From Brevundimonas sp. (GTDB lineage: Bacteria; Pseudomonadota; Alphaproteobacteria; Caulobacterales; Caulobacteraceae), in NCBI GenBank assembly GCA_022712235.1, contig JALAGW010000010.1, positions 1 to 11,747 of the forward strand: a DNA stretch of 11,747 nucleotides. The letters run 5' to 3'. Shown in pieces: positions 7,098 to 11,747 of the stretch; position 1 is the first letter of the stretch, and every line of letters begins with the position of its first letter. The position numbers were made by a program, and so were the translations under genes. The notes beneath the pieces are model-generated. The model had not been told where the DNA came from. It was given only the letters and a program-made list of their open reading frames with translations, and ran no database searches.

Positions 7098-8000
7098 GTG
7101 GGCCGCGACCTTCGCATCGTCGATAGCCACGTCCACCTGTGGGACCTGTCGCGCGCTCGATACGGCTGGCTGCAGGACGATCCCCTGCCGAACAATCCGG
7201 CGGGGGACATGGCCCCGATCGCGCATCGCGACTACCTGCTGAAGGACTACCTGGCCGATACGGCGAACTGGCGCGTGGACAAGATCGTCCACGTCGAGGC
7301 CGGCCAGCCGCGCGGACAGCAGCTGGCGGAGACCGACTGGCTGCAGGCCCTGGCGGACAACTACGGCTATCCCCAGGGCATCGTCGCCGGCGCCGACCTG
7401 ACCGACCCTGATCTGGACGCCCTGCTGGAGGCCCACGCCGCCCGGCCCAACGTCCGGGGCGTGCGCCAGATCGTCTGCTGGCACGCCGATCCCAAGAAGA
7501 CCTACAATCCCTCCGACCCCCTGCTCGACCCGATCTGGCGCGCGGGCTTCGGCAAGCTGGCCCGCCACGGCCTGTCGTTCGACCTGCAGCTCTATCCGTC
7601 GCAGATGGCCGGCGCCGTCGAACTGGCCGACGCCCACCCCGACATTCCCCTGATCATCAACCACGCCGGCCTGCCGACCGATCGCGACGACGCAGGCATG
7701 GCCGTCTGGCGCGCCGGGCTGAAGGCCCTGGCCGAACGCCCCCAGGTCTCGATCAAGATCTCCGGCCTCGGCATCACCGACCGCGCCTGGACCCTGCACT
7801 CCATCCAGCCGATCGTGCTGGAGTGCATCGAGGCCTTCGGCACGCGGCGCGCCATGTTCGCCAGCGACTTCCCCGTCGAACGGGTCCACGGGACCTTCGA
7901 CGCCTTCTACTCCGCCTTCGACGACATCACGCGCCACTTCAGCGGCGATGAACGGGACGGCCTGTTCGCCGCCAACGCCGAGGCGATCTACCGCATCTGA
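7098..8000 (+). CDS. lra2: L-rhamnono-1,4-lactonase (amidohydrolase family)
   Basis: This is an Amidohydrolase_2 (COG3618-type) TIM-barrel enzyme of 300 residues, predicted to open L-rhamnono-1,4-lactone to L-rhamnonate between Lra1 and RhmD. The metal-site motif DSHVHLWD carries His11 and His13 just after the N-terminus. Further family positions are IVHVEAG (63-69), LIINHAGLPTDRD (185-197, His189) and the barrel-end Asp257 in MFASDFPVERVHG. The same fold gives L-fuconolactonase in fucose clusters, so the substrate comes from context. The start is GTG with GAGGAG 6 nt upstream, and the following residues IVDSHVHLWD sit where family N-termini have them. The gene starts 10 nt after lra5. A 64-nt gap follows before the permease, the largest within this operon, and I see no terminator in it. 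Confidence 0.85.
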   Translation: MGRDLRIVDSHVHLWDLSRARYGWLQDDPLPNNPAGDMAPIAHRDYLLKDYLADTANWRVDKIVHVEAGQPRGQQLAETDWLQALADNYGYPQGIVAGADLTDPDLDALLEAHAARPNVRGVRQIVCWHADPKKTYNPSDPLLDPIWRAGFGKLARHGLSFDLQLYPSQMAGAVELADAHPDIPLIINHAGLPTDRDDAGMAVWRAGLKALAERPQVSIKISGLGITDRAWTLHSIQPIVLECIEAFGTRRAMFASDFPVERVHGTFDAFYSAFDDITRHFSGDERDGLFAANAEAIYRI

Positions 8001-8053
8001 CCCCCGCCATTCGCCGAGCCCGCACGAAGACGGCGCCGGTCCCGAGGAAGCTC

Positions 8054-8060
8054 AAGAGGA
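8054..8060 (+). promoter_or_regulatory. Ribosome binding site deciding the permease start
   Basis: AAGAGGA lies 4 nt before ATG 8065. The frame extends back to an ATG at 7948, but that start would overlap the lactonase gene and add a polar, proline-rich segment unlike this family. Confidence 0.65.
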
Positions 8061-8064
8061 CGAC

Positions 8065-9327
8065 ATGAGTATCGAAACCGACGCCGCCCACACCCCCGGC
8101 GGTCTCGCCGTGCCCGCCGGCAACCTGCGCGGTCCCCTGGCCTTCGCCATCGCCTGCTTCCTGATCTGGGGTCTGGCCTATGGCCTGCTGGATGTCCTGA
8201 ACAAGCATTTCCAGGACACGCTCAGCATCAGCCACGCCGACAGCGCCTGGCTGCAGATCGCCTATTTCGGCGCCTATCTGCTGCTCAGCGTCCCCGCGGG
8301 CATGCTGCTGAACGCGCGCGGGTACAAGTTCGGCATCGTCACCGGCCTGATGGTCGCGGCGGTCGGCGCCCTGCTCTTCATTCCGGCGGCCAGCGCGGGC
8401 GCCTTCCTGCCCTTCGTCGGCTCGATGTTCGTTCTCGCGGCAGGGCTCTGCATCCTTGAGACCAGCGCCGACACCTATGTGAACGTGCTGGGCGACCCGG
8501 CACGCGCGCCCCAGCGCCTGAACCTGGCCCAGTCCTTCAACGCCCTGGGCGTCTTCTTCGGCCCCCTGATCGGCGGCGCGGTCTTCTTCAGCCCGGCCAC
8601 GACCGAGGCTCTGGGCGGCGCCACCCGTTCCATCCAGATCGTCTATGGCCTGATCGCCCTCGGCGTCGTGCTGTTCGCCCTGGTGGTGTGGCGCGCCCGT
8701 CTGCCCGAAACGGGCCTGGCCGACCACGGTGGCGAGGACGCCGGCGGCGTCGCCAAGCCGCTGTCCAAGCAGCCGCACTTCGTCGCGGGCGTCATCACCC
8801 AGGCCCTCTACATCGGCGCCCAGGTCGGCATCGGCGCCTTCTTCATCAATCTGGTGACGCAGAACTGGCAGGGTCTGAGCGCCCAGACCGGCGCCTTCAT
8901 GCTGTCGCTGGCCGCCATCGGCTATCTGGTCGGCCGCTTCGCCGCGACCGCCCTGCTGCTGAAGGTCAAGCCGCGCGCCCTGCTGACCGCCTATGGCGTC
9001 ATCAACGTCATTCTGACGCTGATCGTCGCCGCCGGGATCGACAAGGTGTCGCCGATCGCCCTGATCGCCGTCTTCTTCTTCATGTCCACCATGTTCGCCA
9101 CCATCTTCGCCCTCGGCACCACCGGCCTGGGCGCCGCGACCAAGAAGGCCTCGTCCCTGATGGTCATGGCCATCGGCGGCGGCGTCCTGCTGCCCTGGCC
9201 GATGGGCAAGATTTCCGATCTCTATGGCGCCAATGTCGCCTTCCTGCTGCCCGCCGCCTGCTTCGTCGTCGTCGCCTGGTACGGCTGGAAGGGCGCCGGT
9301 CTGGGTCTGAAGACGGAGGCCAACTGA
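8065..9327 (+). CDS. FucP-type MFS sugar:H+ symporter, probable L-rhamnose permease
   Basis: This is an inner-membrane major facilitator of 420 residues in the FucP (fucose:H+ symporter) group, with about 12 hydrophobic segments. Helix 1 reads FLIWGLAYGLLDVLNKHFQ, with Asp43 at the place of the FucP proton-coupling Asp46. Helix 4 reads LCILETSADTYVNVLGDP, with Glu132 at the place of FucP Glu135. SFNALGVFFGPLIGG is the usual family block after helix 4. L-rhamnose is the expected substrate because every neighbouring enzyme acts on it; the well-known E. coli rhamnose carrier RhaT is from a different family. L-fucose or another 6-deoxysugar remains possible. The TGA overlaps the ATG of the next gene by one base, linking import and the exported glycosidase in translation. 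Confidence 0.87.
   Translation: MSIETDAAHTPGGLAVPAGNLRGPLAFAIACFLIWGLAYGLLDVLNKHFQDTLSISHADSAWLQIAYFGAYLLLSVPAGMLLNARGYKFGIVTGLMVAAVGALLFIPAASAGAFLPFVGSMFVLAAGLCILETSADTYVNVLGDPARAPQRLNLAQSFNALGVFFGPLIGGAVFFSPATTEALGGATRSIQIVYGLIALGVVLFALVVWRARLPETGLADHGGEDAGGVAKPLSKQPHFVAGVITQALYIGAQVGIGAFFINLVTQNWQGLSAQTGAFMLSLAAIGYLVGRFAATALLLKVKPRALLTAYGVINVILTLIVAAGIDKVSPIALIAVFFFMSTMFATIFALGTTGLGAATKKASSLMVMAIGGGVLLPWPMGKISDLYGANVAFLLPAACFVVVAWYGWKGAGLGLKTEAN
9315..9319 (+). promoter_or_regulatory. Ribosome binding site of the exported glycosidase-like gene
   Basis: GGAGG lies 7 nt before ATG 9327, inside the end of the permease gene. It separates the true start from the long in-frame extension back to 8688, which is only a shadow of the permease gene. 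Confidence 0.7.
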
Positions 9328-11621
9328 TGCGTCTGCGTTCCGCCCTGCTCGCCTTCACCCTGCTGGCCGGCCCAGTCGCTCTTCCGCTGGGGGCCTGCGC
9401 CCAGACAGTGCAGCCCGCCTCGGCCGTCGCCCCTGCTGCCCCGATCGACCGGCAGGCCCTGGCCCAGCGTCACAATGTGACGCTGACCGCCATCGACCGT
9501 CACGCCCCGATCATGCTGGGCAACGGCGACCTGGGCTTTACCGCCGACATCACCGGCCTGCAGACCTTCCCCGAGCAGTATTCGGAACTGGCCCCCCTGC
9601 TGACCATGGCCCAGTGGGCCTGGCACAGCTTCCCCAACCCCGAGGGCTATACCGAGCAGAACGGGCTGGTGAACGTCCCCGTCCCCGGTCGGGGCGAGCA
9701 GCCCTATGCCTGGATGAAGTCCTGGGCCGAGGCCGAGACCAACCCGGCCTTCACCTGGCTGCGGGCCAATCCGCACCGCATCTCGCTCAGCCGCATCGGC
9801 CTGAGCTTCAACGACGGCCGCGCCCTGGACTTCGCCAAAGTGGCCAGCACACACCAGACCCTGGACCTGTGGTCTGGCGCCCTGACCAGCCGCTTCACCT
9901 ATGACGGCCAGCCGGTCGAGGTCGTGACCCGCGTCCACCCTGAACTCGACATGGTCATGGTCGAGATCGCTTCCCCGCTCGTCGCGTCTCAGGGCCTGGG
10001 CGTTCAGGTCCGCTATCCCGGCGTCAATCCCGCCATCAATCCCGACCCGACCAGCTTCGACGGCGCGGGCGCCCAGAGCCTCGAGATCGTCGCCTTCGAC
10101 ACCGGCGACGTCCGCATCCGCCGCAGCCTGGACGACACCACCTATTATTCCGGCATCACCGCCTCGGGTAAGATCGAGCAAAACGGCGCCGACAGCTTCA
10201 GCGTCGTCTCCAGCGGTCGCGACCGGCTGACCGTCATGGTCCGCTTCGACCAGCAGGCGGACACGACCAAGGCCCCCGCCTATTCCGCCAGCGTTCAGGC
10301 CGTAACCACGCACTGTAACGCCTTCTGGCCCCAGGGCGGCGCCGTCGACTTCACCGGCTCGACCGACCCGCGCGCGCATGAGCTGGAACGTCGCGTGGGG
10401 CTGTCGCAATACCTGTCCGCCGTGAACGGCGCGGGCGAACTGCCGCCGCAGGAAGAAGGCCTCTTCTCCAACTCCTGGTACGGCAAGTTCCATCTGGAGA
10501 TGCACCCCTGGCACGCCGGCTGGCAGGCCATGTGGGGCCGCCCCGAGATGCTGGAGCGCAGCCTGCCCTGGTATCTCGGCAATCTCGACAACGCCCGCGC
10601 CGAGGCCGCGCGCCACGGCGTCAGGGGCGCCTGGTGGCCCAAGATGGTCGGGCCGGAGGGCCGCAACAGCCCCAGCCTGGTCTCGCCCTTCATCATGTGG
10701 CAGCAACCGCACCCGATCCTGCTGGCCGAGCTGGTCTGGCGCTCGGAAAAAGACCCGGCGGTGCTGGCCCGCTACGGCGAACTGGTCGAGGCCACCGCCG
10801 ACCTGCTGGCCTCCTGGCCGATCGAGGCGAACGGCCGCCTGAACCTGGGGACGCCCCTGATCCCGGCCCAGGAGAATTACGATCCCCTGACCACGATCAA
10901 TCCGACCTTCGAGGTCGAGTATTTCCGCTGGGCGCTGGAAACCGCGCAACAGTGGCGCCTCCGTCAGGGCCGGCCCCGCCGCGCCGACTGGGATCAGGCT
11001 CTGGCGAAGATCGCCCCGCCGGCGATGAAGGACGGCCTCTACCTGCCGGTCGAGAGCGTGCCGGACTTCTGGGAGACGGCCATGTCCGAGGCCTGCCGCA
11101 AGCATGCGGCGGCCAGCCAGTGCAAGAACCGCGACCACCCCTCCTTCCTGATGGCCTACGGCTTCATCCCCGGCGCGCGGATCGATCCCGCCGCCATGCG
11201 CCGAACCTTCGAGGCGGTGGAGCAGAACTGGGACGTGCGCCAGACCTGGGGCTGGGACTTCCCCATGATGGCCATGACCGCCGCCCGCCTGGGCGAACCA
11301 GAAAAGGCCGTCGACTGGCTGTTCGCCGATCTGAAGAACAACCAGTGGGGCGTCACCGGCATGACCCCGCGCGTCCATCTGGACGAGCACGCCGACGAAC
11401 TGGTGCCGGTGTCCGCCGGGGCTGGCGGCGTCACCATGGCGGTCAATCCCGACGGCGCGGGCTATCGCCGCGCGGCCGAAACCTACTTCCCGTCCAACGG
11501 CTCGCTGCTGATGGCGGTGGGCCTGATGGCCGGCGGCTGGGACGGCTCGACCGGCCATGCGCCCGGCTTCCCGAAAGAAGGCTGGACCGTGCGGGTCGAA
11601 GGCCTGACGCCCGCGCCCTGA
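9327..11621 (+). CDS. Exported six-hairpin glycosidase-like protein, function unassigned
   Basis: This large exported protein of 764 residues resembles (alpha/alpha)6 six-hairpin glycoside hydrolases of the GH65/GH95-like clan. I cannot place it in a characterised family. The signal peptide (MRLRS, then a hydrophobic stretch to about 22) ends in LGAC at 21-24. That fits a lipobox with Cys24, although cleavage after ACA (25) by signal peptidase I is also possible. The N-terminal half (about 47-345) looks like a beta-sandwich domain opening with MLGNGDLGFTADITGLQTFP. The helical half (about 350-745) has FHLEMHPWHAGWQAMWGR (388-405), GAWWPKMVGPEGRNSPS (434-450), MWQQPHPILLAEL (457-469), PTFEVEYFRWALE (526-538) and GWDFPMMAMTAARLG (642-656). 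Glu391, Glu444, Glu529, Glu531 and Asp644 are candidate catalytic acids. Its place in the rhamnose operon suggests it releases L-rhamnose or processes rhamnose-containing glycans, by inference only. Confidence 0.8.
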   Translation: MRLRSALLAFTLLAGPVALPLGACAQTVQPASAVAPAAPIDRQALAQRHNVTLTAIDRHAPIMLGNGDLGFTADITGLQTFPEQYSELAPLLTMAQWAWHSFPNPEGYTEQNGLVNVPVPGRGEQPYAWMKSWAEAETNPAFTWLRANPHRISLSRIGLSFNDGRALDFAKVASTHQTLDLWSGALTSRFTYDGQPVEVVTRVHPELDMVMVEIASPLVASQGLGVQVRYPGVNPAINPDPTSFDGAGAQSLEIVAFDTGDVRIRRSLDDTTYYSGITASGKIEQNGADSFSVVSSGRDRLTVMVRFDQQADTTKAPAYSASVQAVTTHCNAFWPQGGAVDFTGSTDPRAHELERRVGLSQYLSAVNGAGELPPQEEGLFSNSWYGKFHLEMHPWHAGWQAMWGRPEMLERSLPWYLGNLDNARAEAARHGVRGAWWPKMVGPEGRNSPSLVSPFIMWQQPHPILLAELVWRSEKDPAVLARYGELVEATADLLASWPIEANGRLNLGTPLIPAQENYDPLTTINPTFEVEYFRWALETAQQWRLRQGRPRRADWDQALAKIAPPAMKDGLYLPVESVPDFWETAMSEACRKHAAASQCKNRDHPSFLMAYGFIPGARIDPAAMRRTFEAVEQNWDVRQTWGWDFPMMAMTAARLGEPEKAVDWLFADLKNNQWGVTGMTPRVHLDEHADELVPVSAGAGGVTMAVNPDGAGYRRAAETYFPSNGSLLMAVGLMAGGWDGSTGHAPGFPKEGWTVRVEGLTPAP

Positions 11622-11637
11622 GCGGCGCCGCAATCAA

Positions 11638-11643
11638 AGAGGA
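11638..11643 (+). promoter_or_regulatory. Ribosome binding site of the truncated last gene
   Basis: AGAGGA lies 7 nt before ATG 11651 in the 29-nt gap after the glycosidase-like gene. It supports this short, window-truncated frame as a real gene start. Confidence 0.7.
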
Positions 11644-11650
11644 ACGCCCC

Positions 11651-11747
11651 ATGACGACGTCCCGCCGACTGGCTCTGAAGGCCCTGCTGGCCGCCCCCGC
11701 CCTGGGGGTCGCCGGCGTCGCCCACGCCCAGAGCGCCACTCCCATGC
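11651..11747 (+). CDS. Exported protein with Tat-like signal peptide (3' end cut off by window)
   Basis: Only the first 32 residues are visible and the frame is open to the window edge. They form a signal peptide: MTTSRRLALK, then a hydrophobic alanine- and leucine-rich stretch, then an AHA-Q cleavage site at about residue 26. SRRLALK resembles the twin-arginine motif SRRxFLK, with Ala in place of Phe, so export by the Tat system is likely but not certain. The gene follows the glycosidase-like gene by 29 nt with its own ribosome binding site and no terminator between, so it probably belongs to the same operon. Exported glycosidases, such as GH78 or GH106 rhamnosidases, or other periplasmic sugar-handling proteins would fit the place, but nothing visible identifies it. 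Confidence 0.7.
   Translation, partial: MTTSRRLALKALLAAPALGVAGVAHAQSATPM

Noticed and set aside
8001..8064. The gap before the permease as a terminator or internal promoter
   Set aside because: The only symmetrical element is a short CGGCGCCG without a T tract, and I see no convincing -35/-10 pair. It is better read as a spacer with a ribosome binding site.
4267..9327. Reading the cluster as an L-fucose pathway
   Set aside because: The lactonase, FAH hydrolase, SDR and FucP-type permease all have fucose-pathway relatives. The dehydratase, however, carries the RhmD-specific blocks (HWIDDHIATPM, QSRRSFGINV, GFGVELNRD), and lra1 resembles known rhamnose dehydrogenases.
11622..11631. GCGGCGCCGC palindrome after the glycosidase-like stop codon as a terminator
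   Set aside because: It has no loop and is followed by CAATCAAAGAGG rather than a T-rich tract, and the next gene's ribosome binding site comes at once. It is more likely chance at this GC content.
9222..11633. An 803-codon open frame antisense to the glycosidase-like gene
   Set aside because: Its translation is a run of Gly, Arg, His, Ala and Gln without recognisable motifs, as expected opposite GC-rich coding sequence. The plus-strand frame has a signal peptide, ribosome binding site and family motifs.

Overview
The DNA is very GC-rich with strong G/C preference at third codon positions. The gene content (FucP-type permease, exported Tat and lipoprotein-like proteins, tightly packed genes, a promoter element resembling the Caulobacter sigma-73 -10 box) suggests an alphaproteobacterium of the Caulobacterales, such as Brevundimonas or Caulobacter. 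The genus is inferred, not proven. No tRNA, rRNA, CRISPR array, insertion sequence or phage gene is visible, and no stretch over 300 bases lacks a gene; the largest gap is 141 bp.

Layout: (1) 2-1381 (+), an APC-superfamily amino acid permease cut off at its N-terminus. Its stop codon interlocks with that of the convergent next gene. (2) 1378-4125 (-), a three-gene unit read right to left: IclR-family regulator, L-rhamnose 1-dehydrogenase, FMN-dependent L-lactate dehydrogenase. (3) 4126-4266, a divergent control region. (4) 4267 to the window end (+), a tightly packed unit: L-rhamnonate dehydratase, 2,4-diketo-3-deoxy-L-rhamnonate hydrolase, 2-keto-3-deoxy-L-rhamnonate 4-dehydrogenase, L-rhamnono-lactonase, FucP-type sugar permease, a large exported six-hairpin glycosidase-like protein, and the start of another exported protein with a Tat-like signal.

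Together the genes form a non-phosphorylative 'diketo-hydrolase' route for L-rhamnose, of the type described in Sphingomonas. An exported glycosidase would free the sugar and the FucP-like permease would import it. It is then oxidised to the lactone, hydrolysed to L-rhamnonate, dehydrated to 2-keto-3-deoxy-L-rhamnonate, oxidised at C4, and cleaved to pyruvate plus L-lactate. LldD oxidises the L-lactate to a second pyruvate. The dehydratase matches RhmD rather than L-fuconate dehydratase, which is the main reason for assigning rhamnose rather than fucose. The least explained parts are the exported glycosidase-like protein, the truncated Tat-like gene after it, and the use of an IclR-type regulator.
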